Source: Polaribacter filamentus
GTDB taxonomy: Bacteria > Bacteroidota > Bacteroidia > Flavobacteriales > Flavobacteriaceae
NCBI RefSeq assembly: GCF_002943715.1
Contig: NZ_MQUA01000013.1
Span: 737,001 to 801,000 of the forward strand
Length of the DNA: 64,000 nt
Direction of reading: 5' to 3'
The translations under genes and the position numbers were made by a program. Under the pieces are notes generated by a model. It saw only the letters and a list, made by a program, of their open reading frames with translations, was not told where the DNA came from and ran no database searches. Below are positions 55,848 to 64,000 of this stretch, in pieces; positions within the stretch are counted from its first letter, which is position 1; each line of letters starts with the position of its first letter.

Positions 55848-56842
55848 ATGACAAGAAACATGGGTATTACCGAGAATATTTTAAAATTAGTTGGCGAAAC
55901 ACCACTCGTTAAATTACACACTATCACTAAAGATTTAAAAGGCTCTTACTTTGCGAAATTAGAAGCGTTTAATCCCGGACATTCTGCAAAAGATAGAATT
56001 GCATTGCATATTATTGAAGATGCAGAAAAAAAAGGAATTTTAAAAAAAGGATTTACAATTGTAGAAACTACTTCTGGTAATACAGGCTTTAGTTTGGCAA
56101 TGATTAGTATTGTAAAAGGCTATAAATGTATTTTAGCAGTGAGCGATAAATCGTCTATAGATAAAATAGATATGTTAAAATCAATGGGCGCAGAAGTACA
56201 TATCTGTCCTGCAAATGTGGCTCCAGATGATCCAAGATCTTATTATGAAGTTGCTAAAAGGATTCATAAAGAAACTAAGAAATCGGTGTATATCAACCAA
56301 TATTTTAATGAGTTAAATGGCGATGCACATTACAGAACTACTGGCCCAGAAATTTGGAAACAAACCGAAGGTAAAATTACACATTTAGTAGTGGCAAGTG
56401 GCACTGGTGGTACAATTTCTGGAACAGGTAAATATTTAAAAGAAAAAATCCGAATATTAAAATACTAGGTGTAGACGCTGTTGGTTCTGTGTTAAAAAAA
56501 TACCATGAAACGGGCAAGTTAGATCCTAAAGAAATAAAGCCTTATAAAATTGAAGGTTTGGGTAAGAATTTAATTCCGACTGCTACCGATTTCGATATTA
56601 TAGATGTTTACGAAAAAGTTACTGATAAAGAAGCCGCTTTAGCATCAAGAGAAATTGTAAGAAGGGAAGGTATTTTTCCGGGATATACTTCAGGAGCAGT
56701 ATTGCAGGCAACCAGGCAATATAATACTTTAGGCATGTTTGATGATGATAGCTTTGTTGTGCTCATTTTCCCGGATCATGGGTCTAGATATATGAACAAA
56801 ATCTACAGTGATTCTTGGATGAAAAAACAAGGGTTCCTGTAA
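55848..56842 (+). pseudogene. cysteine-synthase-family PLP enzyme, frameshifted (possible cysteate synthase)
   Basis: The first frame holds [11 protein letters not shown], the PLP lysine in [29 protein letters not shown] and [16 protein letters not shown]. It fails at six A (56443-56448); a seventh A continues [20 protein letters not shown] and gives about 331 residues. The second frame has [20 protein letters not shown] and ends [11 protein letters not shown]. The enzyme adds a sulfur nucleophile to an aminoacrylate. Placement 73 bp before an alpha-oxoamine synthase suggests cysteate supply for sulfonolipids instead of ordinary cysteine; this is inference. Start may be 55848 or 55860. Confidence 0.8.
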
Positions 56843-56915
56843 AATATTAAAAGCTAACTATTTGAATAATTGTAAAAAAAACGGTTAATTTGTAGTAGGT
56901 ATTAAAAATAGAAAA

Positions 56916-58163
56916 ATGACGAAAGATTTATTTGAAAGAATAGTTGAAGATAAAGGGCCTTTAGGTAAATGGGCAGATAAAGCAGAAGGCTATTATGTGT
57001 TTCCCAAACTAGAAGGTCCAATTTCTAATAGAATGTCTTTTAATGGCAAGAAAGTAATCACTTGGAGTATTAATGATTATTTAGGTCTTGCAAACCATCC
57101 AGAGGTGTTAAAAGTTGACGGTGCCGCTGCAAAAGAGCACGGATTGGCATACCCAATGGGGGCTAGAATGATGTCAGGACATACACCTTTTCATGAGCAA
57201 TTAGAAAGAGAATGTGCTCAATTTGTAGATAAAGAAAAAGCGTACTTATTAAATTTTGGATACCAAGGTATTATGTCTGCAATAGACGCATTGGTAACAA
57301 AACACGATATTATTGTATATGATATGGATACTCATGCATGTATTATAGATGGTGTTCGTTTACATGCAGGAAAACGCTTTGTTTATAGGCACAACGATAT
57401 GGAGAGTTTTGAAAAAAACATTAAGCGTGCTAAAAGAATGGCAGAAAAAACAGGTGGCGGAATTTTAGTAATTTCCGAAGGTGTTTTTGGAATGCGCGGT
57501 GAGCAAGGGCGTTTAAAAGAAATTATCGCCTTTAAAAAAGAATATAATTTTAGATTTTTAGTAGATGATGCACATGGTTTTGGGACCTTAGGTAAAGACG
57601 GTAGAGGAACTGGTTTTGAACAAGGCGTGCAAGATGAGATTGATGTATATTTTGCAACTTTTGCAAAATCGATGGCAGGTATTGGTGCCTTTTTAGCAGG
57701 TAATAAAGATGTAATTCAGTATTTACAATACAATATGCGTTCTCAAACGTTTGCAAAATCGTTGCCAATGGCAATGGTAAAAGGTGCTTTAAAACGTTTA
57801 GATATGTTGCGTACAATGCCAGAATTAAAAGCGAAATTGTGGGAAAACACAAATGCATTACAATCTGGTTTAATAGAAGCTGGTTTCGATTTAGGAACGA
57901 CGCAAACTTGTATAACTCCTGTATTTTTAAAAGGCGATATCCCAGAAGCAATGGCAATGGTAAATGATTTGCGTGAAAATCATGGAATTTTCTGTTCTAT
58001 TGTAGTGTATCCAGTAATACCTAAGGGATTAATCATTTTAAGATTGATACCAACAGCTACTCATACACAACAAGATATAGACGAAACAATTACTGCCTTT
58101 TCTGCAATTAGAGCATTGTTAGAAAATGGTACGTACAAAAAGATTGCAGCTTTAATGGTGTAG
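56916..58163 (+). CDS. alpha-oxoamine synthase (possible cysteate/serine acyltransferase)
   Basis: A 415-residue class II PLP enzyme of the alpha-oxoamine synthase group (KBL, AONS, serine palmitoyltransferase), which condenses an acyl thioester with an amino acid. Marks: ITWSINDYLGLANHPEVLKV, GARMMSGHTPFHEQLERECA, VISEGVFGMRGEQGRLKEI, VDDAHGFGTLGKDGRG and the PLP lysine in FATFAKSMAGIGAFLAGN. In Bacteroidota such enzymes start sphingolipid (from serine) or sulfonolipid (from cysteate) synthesis. The cysteine-synthase-like neighbour favours cysteate. The exact substrate is inference. Confidence 0.85.
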   Translation: MTKDLFERIVEDKGPLGKWADKAEGYYVFPKLEGPISNRMSFNGKKVITWSINDYLGLANHPEVLKVDGAAAKEHGLAYPMGARMMSGHTPFHEQLERECAQFVDKEKAYLLNFGYQGIMSAIDALVTKHDIIVYDMDTHACIIDGVRLHAGKRFVYRHNDMESFEKNIKRAKRMAEKTGGGILVISEGVFGMRGEQGRLKEIIAFKKEYNFRFLVDDAHGFGTLGKDGRGTGFEQGVQDEIDVYFATFAKSMAGIGAFLAGNKDVIQYLQYNMRSQTFAKSLPMAMVKGALKRLDMLRTMPELKAKLWENTNALQSGLIEAGFDLGTTQTCITPVFLKGDIPEAMAMVNDLRENHGIFCSIVVYPVIPKGLIILRLIPTATHTQQDIDETITAFSAIRALLENGTYKKIAALMV

Positions 58164-58184
58164 TTTTTTATACTTTATGAATTG

Positions 58185-58215
58185 AAACCGAACAGCAATG
58201 TTCGGTTTTTTTATG
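58185..58215 (+). terminator. terminator after the alpha-oxoamine synthase gene
   Basis: AAACCGAACA and TGTTCGGTTT form a 10-bp stem with loop GCAA, then a run of T. It ends the two-gene PLP-enzyme operon. Confidence 0.88.
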
Positions 58216-58227
58216 GGTAGTTGTTAC

Positions 58228-58323
58228 CATCATTGCGAGGAGAAAGTACAAAGTAATCTTATGATTGGAACACGTATTAAACAGATTACTTCGGCAAAAA
58301 AGCCTCGTAATTTCGCAAAGACG
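58228..58323. repeat. nested inverted-repeat element (copy 2)
   Basis: Outer arms CATTGCGAGG (58231-58240) and CCTCGTAAT (58303-58311) pair with one mismatch. Inner arms AAGTAATCT (58251-58259) and AGATTACTT (58283-58291) pair perfectly. It starts CATCATTGCGA like the element at 55694 and ends CGCAAAGACG. It lies just past the tesA stop on the other strand. Confidence 0.65.
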
Positions 58324-58328
58324 AAAAG

Positions 58329-59078
58329 TTACAAAGTAATCATTGGCTCTAAAATAACCCAAACATTATTTGCAAGTATTTTATGCCCTTCCATAGTTGG
58401 GTGTATACCATCCGCTTGATTTAATGCAGAAATACCACCAACATTTTTTAATAAAAACGGAACTAATTCCAATCCATTCTTTTTTGCCAATTCAGGAAAA
58501 ATAGTTTTAAACTCTGTAGTATAATCGATTCCCATATTTGGCGGAAGTTGCATACCTGTTAAGACTATTTTTATCGTCGGATTTTTTTGTGTTACAGCAT
58601 CAATAATAGCTTGTAGATTTTTTCTAGTTTCTTTTAAAGGAATGCCTCGTAAACCGTCATTTGCTCCTAGTTCTAATATGAAAATATCAATATTTTTATT
58701 GTTTAATACCCAGTTTATCCTGCTTTTTCCTCCAGCGGTTGTTTCACCGCTTAAACCAGCATTTAAAACAATATAATTTAGCGAAAGCGAATCAATTTTA
58801 GATTGAATGCATGCAGGAAAAGCATCTTTTACATCCTCTAAACCATAACCAGCTGTTAAACTATCACCAAAAAATAATATCTTTTTTGTAGTGCTTTTTG
58901 CAGTGCTCTTAATTTCTGTTTTAATGGGTACAGTTTTTGTTTTATCTGCTTTTTTAGCCGAGTCCGATCCACAAGAAAGCAGCATGATAACTAATGAAAA
59001 ATAACATAACTTTAAGAAAATATTAAAGTCACGATCTCTAAAGTTTAGTTCCAATTGTTTATTTTTCAGTTTTAGCAT
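58329..59078 (-). CDS. GDSL-type arylesterase/lysophospholipase, TesA-like lipoprotein
   Basis: A 249-residue SGNH hydrolase: block I LFFGDSLTAGYGLEDVKDAF, block III ELGANDGLRG and block V DGIHPTMEGHKILANN carry the Ser, Asn and Asp/His residues. The N-terminus is a lipoprotein signal (CYFSLVIMLLSCGSDSAKKA) after a long basic n-region, so a later start is possible. TesA hydrolyses acyl thioesters and esters in the periplasm. Divergent placement next to ybbA-ybbP repeats the E. coli tesA-ybbAP layout. Confidence 0.9.
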   Translation of the reverse strand: MLKLKNKQLELNFRDRDFNIFLKLCYFSLVIMLLSCGSDSAKKADKTKTVPIKTEIKSTAKSTTKKILFFGDSLTAGYGLEDVKDAFPACIQSKIDSLSLNYIVLNAGLSGETTAGGKSRINWVLNNKNIDIFILELGANDGLRGIPLKETRKNLQAIIDAVTQKNPTIKIVLTGMQLPPNMGIDYTTEFKTIFPELAKKNGLELVPFLLKNVGGISALNQADGIHPTMEGHKILANNVWVILEPMITL

Positions 59079-59099
59079 TTTTTAGTAAAATTATATGAA

Positions 59100-59801
59100 A
59101 TGAATATGAGCACAAAGATATTAAAGATTCACGAACTAGAAAAAACATATACCAGCGGTTCAAAAAAATTAACAGTTTTAAGCGATATTTCTTTTGATAT
59201 TGAAAAGGGAAGTATTTTCTCTATTGTAGGACCTTCGGGTAGCGGAAAAACCACTTTATTGGGCTTGTGTGCTGGTCTAGATCACCCAAGTGCAGGAAGT
59301 ATCGAATTGTGCGGAAGTAATTTACAAGACTTAAATGAAGATGAACGCGCATTATTGCGTAATAAAGAAGTGGGCTTTATATTTCAAAATTTTCAATTGC
59401 TGCCTACACTTACCGCATTAGAAAATGTGATTGTTCCTTTAGAATTGCAAGGTGAAAAAAATGCCGCTAAAGTTGGTTTAGAACTTTTAGAAAAAGTAGG
59501 TCTATCCGATCGTGTACATCATTATCCTTCACAATTATCTGGTGGTGAGCAACAGCGAGTGGCATTGGCAAGAGCCTTTTCTAACAAACCTTCTATTTTA
59601 TTTGCGGATGAACCTACTGGAAATTTAGATGAAGAAACTGGTGAAAAAGTAATTCAATTGCTTTTTCAATTAAATAAAGAAGCAGGGACTACTTTGGTAA
59701 TTATTACACACGATTTAGAGTTGGCAAACAGAACACAGCAGATACTTAGATTAAAAGGAGGGAAGATCATGTCTAATGAAAAAACATTGGCCGTTTCATG
59801 A
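59100..59801 (+). CDS. ABC transporter ATP-binding protein, YbbA-like
   Basis: A 233-residue ATPase of the MacB/LolD/YbbA group. Walker A GPSGSGKTTLLGLCAGLD, signature LSGGEQQRVALARAFSNKPS, Walker B ILFADEPTGNLDEETG and the switch histidine in LVIITHDLELA are intact. It overlaps the downstream permease by 4 bp (ATGA) and is divergent from the tesA-like gene. Such modules move or extract lipids or lipoproteins from the inner membrane; the cargo is unknown. The start may be the ATG at 59100 or at 59106. Confidence 0.92.
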   Translation: MNMSTKILKIHELEKTYTSGSKKLTVLSDISFDIEKGSIFSIVGPSGSGKTTLLGLCAGLDHPSAGSIELCGSNLQDLNEDERALLRNKEVGFIFQNFQLLPTLTALENVIVPLELQGEKNAAKVGLELLEKVGLSDRVHHYPSQLSGGEQQRVALARAFSNKPSILFADEPTGNLDEETGEKVIQLLFQLNKEAGTTLVIITHDLELANRTQQILRLKGGKIMSNEKTLAVS

Positions 59802-62338
59802 GTAAATTAACCTCAAAAACTCCCATAAAATGGCTGTTTAAAATGGCTTGGCGAGATGGAAAAGCAAGTATTTCTAGATTGCTATTATTTATGGCGTCTA
59901 TTATTTTAGGAATTGCAGCGGTGGTTTCCATTCAATTATTTAGTGAGAATTTAAAAGACAATATTAAAAATCAGTCGAAAGGTTTAATGGGTGCGGATTT
60001 TATAATTGACAGCAAACAACTTCCTTCCAAAAAAGTGCTAGCAATTATAGATTCTTTAGGAGCAGCTGCATCTGAAGTTAATTTTGTATCCATGGCAGCG
60101 TTTCCGAAAACTGAAGGAACAAAATTAGTAAAAGTGCGCGCTATAGAAGGTGCTTTTCCTTTTTACGGAAGCTTAGATACAGCACCAGCAGATGCAGCAG
60201 CAACCTATCAAAAATTAGGAGGTGCTTTGGTTGATGCAACTTTATTGTTACAATACAATTTAAAACCAGGAGATTCTATTAAGTTAGGCAAGCTAAAATT
60301 CCCCATTATTGGAGCATTAAAATCGATACCAGGTACAACCGCTATTTCTAGTTCAGTTGCACCAACTGTGTTAATTCCTTTTCGATTTATAGACGAAACT
60401 GAATTACTACAAATAGGAAGTAGAAAAGAATATCAGTATTTTTTTGTTGCGCCGCCTAACATGGATTTGGAGTTATTGGATAAAAAATTAGATCCTATTT
60501 TAGATGCTGAAAATGCGGATCTCGATACTCACACTAGCACGAGTGCTCGTTTAGGCAGACAATATGATAACGTGGGTAGATTTTTAAATTTATCAGCATT
60601 CATTGCGCTTTTATTGGGTTGTATTGGTATTGCAAGTTCTGTGCATATTTACATCAAAGAAAAACTAAAAAACGTAGCTGTTTTAAAATGCCTTGGAGCT
60701 ACCAGAAAACAAACATTTTTAATTTACTTATTGCAAATTTTAGGCATCGGATTGATTGGCGGTATTTTAGGTTCTGCTATCGGCATTGGGTTACAATATG
60801 CATTTCCGTATATTTTAAAAGGGTTTTTACCTTTTGATGTTCAAATAACCATCTCAGCAACTCCTTTAATCATGGGCGTAACGCTGGGTGTTTTAATGTC
60901 GGTTTTATTTGCATTATTGCCTTTATTAGGCACTTGGTATGTGTCGCCCTTAGAAGTATTAAGAGGCACAGATGAAAATTTGGTAAAACCAAGAAAAGCA
61001 CGACTATTTACTTTTGCAGCCATCATCCTTTTTATCTTTTTATTTGCGTTTTGGTTGCTAAAAGATGCTTTTAACGGCTTGCTATTTACGGTTGGTATTT
61101 TGATTACTTTTGCTATTATGGCTGGAGTTTCAAGTCTATTTATGAAAGCTATCAAAAAGTATTTTCCTTCTAGTTGGGGTTTTACAAAACGACAAAGTTT
61201 GTTAAATTTATACCGCCCAAATAATCAAACAATGGTGTTGATTTTAGCCATAGGATTGGGAACTTTTTTAATTAGTACTTTATATTTTACCAAAGATATT
61301 TTATTGGCAAAAACATCCATAGAAAATAAAACAAAAGATGCGAATATTATTTTAATGGATGTGCAAAGAGATCAAAAAGAAGCTGTTGTAAATACAATAC
61401 TACCAAAAGGTTTAGAAGTTATTGATAATATACCAATTGTAACCATGCGAATGCATCGTATTAAAGATCGGTTGGTCAATGATATTCGTCAAGATTCTAC
61501 AGCAACCACCAATAGTTGGATTTTAAACCACGAGTTTAGAACTACATTTCGCGCTGAATTAATTGCATCCGAAGAAATAGTAGCAGGAACTTGGGTACAA
61601 GAAATAAAACAAGACGAACCCATTTTAATTTCTATTGCTGATAATATTGCTAAAGATGCCAGTTTAAAGATTGGCGATATAGTAGTATTTAATGTTCAAG
61701 GAGTTTTAATGGAAACCTCTGTTGGAAGTATTCGTAAAGTGAATTGGGCAAATTTACAATTGAATTTTTCTATTGTTTTTCCGGCGGGCGTTTTAGAAAA
61801 TGCACCGCAATTTAATGTGCTTACTACCTATGTGCCTAACGATGCTAGTTCTGCGGATTTACAAAGAGATTTAGTAAAGAAATTTCCAAATATCTCGATT
61901 TTAGATTTAAGACAAATCTTTACTATCGTTGAAGATATTTTAGGTAAAATATCATGGATCATTAACTTTATGGCGTTCTTTAGTATCCTTACAGGACTTA
62001 TTGTTTTAATAGGATCTGTTAGAAACAGTAAGTATCAACGCATAAAAGAAAGTGTGTTGCTTAGAACATTAGGCGCTAAGAGCAAACAAATTCTGCAAAT
62101 TACAGCACTTGAATATGTCTATTTAGGGATGTTGGGCAGTTTGGTTGGTATCTTATTATCGCTTGTAAGCAGTCAATTATTAGCGACGTTAGTATTTAAA
62201 GAACCATTTATCCCCTCTGTCGTTCCGTTTTTAGTATTTCTACCAGGTATTACGCTTTTGGTGTTACTCATTGGTTTGAGCAATATTAGAGGTGTTTTAA
62301 AAAGTCCGCCATTAGAGGTTCTAAGAAAAGAAGGATAA
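59798..62338 (+). CDS. FtsX-type ABC transporter permease, YbbP-like
   Basis: An 846-residue permease with two FtsX domains. The N-terminal membrane segment follows ISRLLLFMASIILGIAAVVS, a large periplasmic MacB-like part comes next, then segments such as LSAFIALLLGCIGIASSVHI, GIGLIGGILGSAIGIGLQYA and, near the end, FMAFFSILTGLIVLIGSVRN and GMLGSLVGILLSLVSSQLLA. About ten membrane helices fit the YbbP type. It overlaps the ATPase gene by 4 bp, so the two are one transporter. Its substrate is not known. Confidence 0.92.
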   Translation: MSKLTSKTPIKWLFKMAWRDGKASISRLLLFMASIILGIAAVVSIQLFSENLKDNIKNQSKGLMGADFIIDSKQLPSKKVLAIIDSLGAAASEVNFVSMAAFPKTEGTKLVKVRAIEGAFPFYGSLDTAPADAAATYQKLGGALVDATLLLQYNLKPGDSIKLGKLKFPIIGALKSIPGTTAISSSVAPTVLIPFRFIDETELLQIGSRKEYQYFFVAPPNMDLELLDKKLDPILDAENADLDTHTSTSARLGRQYDNVGRFLNLSAFIALLLGCIGIASSVHIYIKEKLKNVAVLKCLGATRKQTFLIYLLQILGIGLIGGILGSAIGIGLQYAFPYILKGFLPFDVQITISATPLIMGVTLGVLMSVLFALLPLLGTWYVSPLEVLRGTDENLVKPRKARLFTFAAIILFIFLFAFWLLKDAFNGLLFTVGILITFAIMAGVSSLFMKAIKKYFPSSWGFTKRQSLLNLYRPNNQTMVLILAIGLGTFLISTLYFTKDILLAKTSIENKTKDANIILMDVQRDQKEAVVNTILPKGLEVIDNIPIVTMRMHRIKDRLVNDIRQDSTATTNSWILNHEFRTTFRAELIASEEIVAGTWVQEIKQDEPILISIADNIAKDASLKIGDIVVFNVQGVLMETSVGSIRKVNWANLQLNFSIVFPAGVLENAPQFNVLTTYVPNDASSADLQRDLVKKFPNISILDLRQIFTIVEDILGKISWIINFMAFFSILTGLIVLIGSVRNSKYQRIKESVLLRTLGAKSKQILQITALEYVYLGMLGSLVGILLSLVSSQLLATLVFKEPFIPSVVPFLVFLPGITLLVLLIGLSNIRGVLKSPPLEVLRKEG

Positions 62339-62471
62339 TTGTATCCTAATAAAGCTGCAAGAACTAGTTTTCATGCTTAAAAACACGGAATTCAGAGCTT
62401 AGTTACCTGAGATTGGTAAGTTTTACCGGCGTGTCTATATTTAGTAAGCTCTTAAATTTAATATTTGACTT

Positions 62472-62673
62472 ATGATAAAAAAGTACGGTAATCAATTTAG
62501 AGTAATGATTGTAGAACTTGTAAATTCATATCATACATCCAATTATTAAATGCTCTTGATGAATACATTAATTGGCATGATATTAAAAGGTTACATTCTA
62601 GTTTAGGATATTTATTCCCTCTAGAAATAAAATTGAGAGGAAGTATTAAAGAGGTAGCCTACAAAATAGGTAC
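62472..62673 (+). pseudogene. IS3-family transposase remnant
   Basis: A start-like piece (MIKKYGNQFRVMIVELVNSY) is followed at once by an orfB C-terminal piece ALDEYINWHDIKRLHSSLGY and LFPLEIKLRG, the conserved end of IS3 integrases. All of the catalytic middle is gone, so this is a deletion remnant. It lies in a 600-bp gene-poor gap after the ybbP-like gene. The flanks show short TACCGGC-like words that may be worn ends; not certain. Confidence 0.75.
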
Positions 62674-62873
62674 CTATCTGCAAGGCAATCCACTCATGAC
62701 CGATGTGAGTTCATCGCAGCGGCCGGTAGTTAAGTTTGTTTCTATGAATTTACCTTAAAAGTAGTCAAAAGGGCAATGGAAAATAAAAATGAATACACCT
62801 ATTTAATAATAGTATATAGTTTAAAATAAACTAAGAATCTAATGATTCAAAAAAAAACAAAAATATATAGGTA

Positions 62874-63855
62874 ACCCGTTGTGCATTATAAATAGTTAAA
62901 AAAAGTTATTCATTTGACTATTAAAAGTCGTATATTTAATTGACAATCAATCGATTAAATACGATGAATAACTTTAGAGCAAATTACGATAAAATTTTAG
63001 AAGTCTTAGCCACAATTACAGAAAAGGAACAATTTTTACGTCAAAACAGGAAACCAAAACTAAAAGACATTGAATTAATCGCTATGAATTTAACAGCAGA
63101 ATATATGGGTATAGACAGTGAATGTCAGTTGTTTCGGGATATTCCAGAATATTTGTTTGCTAAAATAGAGCGATCAGTTTACAATAAACGGAAGCGAAAA
63201 TTATTTTTTGCCATTGAATTTATAAGAACTCAACTCTCCAATAAGTTCACGGAGTTTGAAAACTATTATGTAGTAGATAGTATGCCTTTGGAGATTGTAA
63301 AACTCTCAAGAAGCGGGAGAAGTAAAGTTTGTAAAGAGTACTTTTATTCAGCCCCAAATAGAGGTTATTGTGCTAGTCAAAACATGCATTATTATGGCTA
63401 TAAAATACATGCTGTTTGTTCTATTGATGGCGTGTTTAAAAGTTTTGATATTAGCAAAGCTTCTGTACATGATATTCATTATTTAAAAGACATTAAAAAT
63501 CAGTTTAATAACTGTGTGGTTTTAGGGGACAAAGGATACCTAAGTGCGGACTATCAGTTAGATTTATTTGAGAGTAAACAAATTAAATTAGAAGTTCCAA
63601 TGCGTAAAAATCAACAGAATTACAAAAAACAAACGTATATTTTTAGGAAGAAAAGAAAACGAATTGAGACCTTGTTTTCTCAACTTTGTGACCAGTTTAA
63701 AATACGGAATAATTATGCGAAAACTTTTGAAGGTTTTAAGACAAGAATTCTCTCAAAATTAACAGCACTAACTATCATTCAATACATTAACAAATTTGTT
63801 TTTAATAGGAATATAAACAATTTAAAAGTCAATATTGTTTAAATGCACAACGGGT
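62874..63855 (+). mobile_element. complete IS982-family element (982 bp)
   Basis: Terminal inverted repeats ACCCGTTGTGCATT (left, 62874) and AATGCACAACGGGT (right, ends 63855) are perfect over 14 bp. A direct target repeat ATAGGTA flanks both sides (62867-62873, 63856-63862). Length of 982 bp and repeat of 7 bp fit the family well. One intact transposase fills it, so it is probably active. It lies between the IS3 debris and marC. Confidence 0.95.
62964..63842 (+). CDS. IS982-family transposase
   Basis: A 292-residue DDE transposase from the ATG at 62964 (MNNFRANYDKILEVLATITE); a TTG eight codons earlier is less likely. The N-terminal helical region (KPKLKDIELIAMNLTAEYMG) precedes the catalytic core: D in YYVVDSMPLEIVKL, D in VVLGDKGYLSADYQ and E in RKRIETLFSQLCDQF. 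It is intact and spans nearly the whole element. Confidence 0.93.
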   Translation: MNNFRANYDKILEVLATITEKEQFLRQNRKPKLKDIELIAMNLTAEYMGIDSECQLFRDIPEYLFAKIERSVYNKRKRKLFFAIEFIRTQLSNKFTEFENYYVVDSMPLEIVKLSRSGRSKVCKEYFYSAPNRGYCASQNMHYYGYKIHAVCSIDGVFKSFDISKASVHDIHYLKDIKNQFNNCVVLGDKGYLSADYQLDLFESKQIKLEVPMRKNQQNYKKQTYIFRKKRKRIETLFSQLCDQFKIRNNYAKTFEGFKTRILSKLTALTIIQYINKFVFNRNINNLKVNIV

Positions 63856-63908
63856 ATAGGTAATAAGAAAGTAATTTAAGTTCTTTCACTTTTAAAATTT
63901 CGCATTAT

Positions 63909-64000
63909 ATGGATAACCTACTAACATTCTCGATTACCGTATTTACAGGTTTTTTTGCTATAACGAACCCGATATCAAACATGACTGTTTTTGTTTCGTT
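63909..64000 (+). CDS. MarC-family membrane protein, N-terminus only
   Basis: Thirty codons are visible before the right edge: MDNLLTFSITVFTGFFAITN, then PISNMTVFVS. The FFAxxNP motif in the first membrane helix is characteristic of the MarC (UPF0056) family of small integral membrane proteins, sometimes called NAAT transporters. It begins 46 bp past the IS982 target repeat, so the element may have displaced its promoter. Function in flavobacteria is unknown. Confidence 0.8.
   Translation, partial: MDNLLTFSITVFTGFFAITNPISNMTVFVS

Noticed and set aside
42945..56448. Programmed frameshifting as an explanation for the broken genes
   Set aside because: The affected families are not known to use it, no slippery-site-plus-structure pattern was seen, and all breaks are the same one-base loss.
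1..64000. tRNA, tmRNA or rRNA genes
   Set aside because: I looked through the intergenic stretches and found only RNase P RNA and the cobalamin riboswitch; a tRNA scan would be the decisive check.

Overview
The window reads as chromosomal DNA of a marine-type member of the Flavobacteriaceae (Bacteroidota), probably close to Polaribacter or Tenacibaculum. The reasons are very AT-rich DNA, -7 boxes of the Bacteroidota form TAnnTTTG, almost no Shine-Dalgarno sequences, several TTG or GTG starts, a type IX secretion (T9SS) C-terminal domain, and many families typical of flavobacteria (DUF4290, DUF6048/DUF6452, DUF5362, a lipoprotein-type BtuF). It is mostly housekeeping sequence with a few mobile insertions.

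Layout. 1-7.8 kb, minus strand: topoisomerase III (cut by the left edge), a ParE-type toxin with a frame-broken antitoxin, Tex, a GNAT acetyltransferase, an FAH-family hydrolase and LysA. 8-16 kb, plus strand: topoisomerase IV parE and parC with an ORF6N DNA-binding gene between them, DUF922 and DUF2834 proteins, and an Asp/Glu racemase gene split by an IS630 element. 16-21 kb: a BtuF-like lipoprotein and GMP reductase on the minus strand, back to back with a cobalamin riboswitch and its TonB-dependent receptor. 21-23 kb: a SatD-DUF3307-membrane protein operon with a three-copy operator-like array at its promoter. 23-32 kb: UvrD/PcrA helicase, DUF4290, MurA, GrpE, DnaJ, a candidate small RNA, RNase P RNA and aconitase. 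33-41.7 kb: MutS2 divergent from Ung, then a minus-strand run with a nucleoside phosphorylase, a DUF1835 protein, an eIF1-like protein, a 2OG-Fe(II) oxygenase, DUF6048/DUF6452 and a pterin dehydratase. 41.9-52 kb: a sulfatase-YHYH-T9SS fusion, RlmD, cytochrome c, ornithine aminotransferase and a large AsmA-like protein. 52-64 kb: small membrane proteins, YbaB, an S9 peptidase, a cysteine-synthase-like enzyme next to an alpha-oxoamine synthase (possible sulfonolipid pair), TesA divergent from YbbA-YbbP, IS3 debris, a complete 982-bp IS982 element, and the start of marC.

The most striking overall pattern is that six otherwise normal genes (antitoxin, DUF1835, 2OG oxygenase, sulfatase fusion, AsmA, cysteine-synthase-like) are each broken by the apparent loss of exactly one base in a homopolymer. 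This looks more like systematic under-calling of homopolymers in the assembly than biology, and should be settled first. The best candidates for new biology are the 28-bp-pitch operator array upstream of satD, the ~77-nt candidate RNA between dnaJ and rnpB, a shared leader-like repeat just upstream of dnaJ and of the eIF1-like gene, and the sulfatase-YHYH fusion. No CRISPR array, tRNA or prophage was seen.
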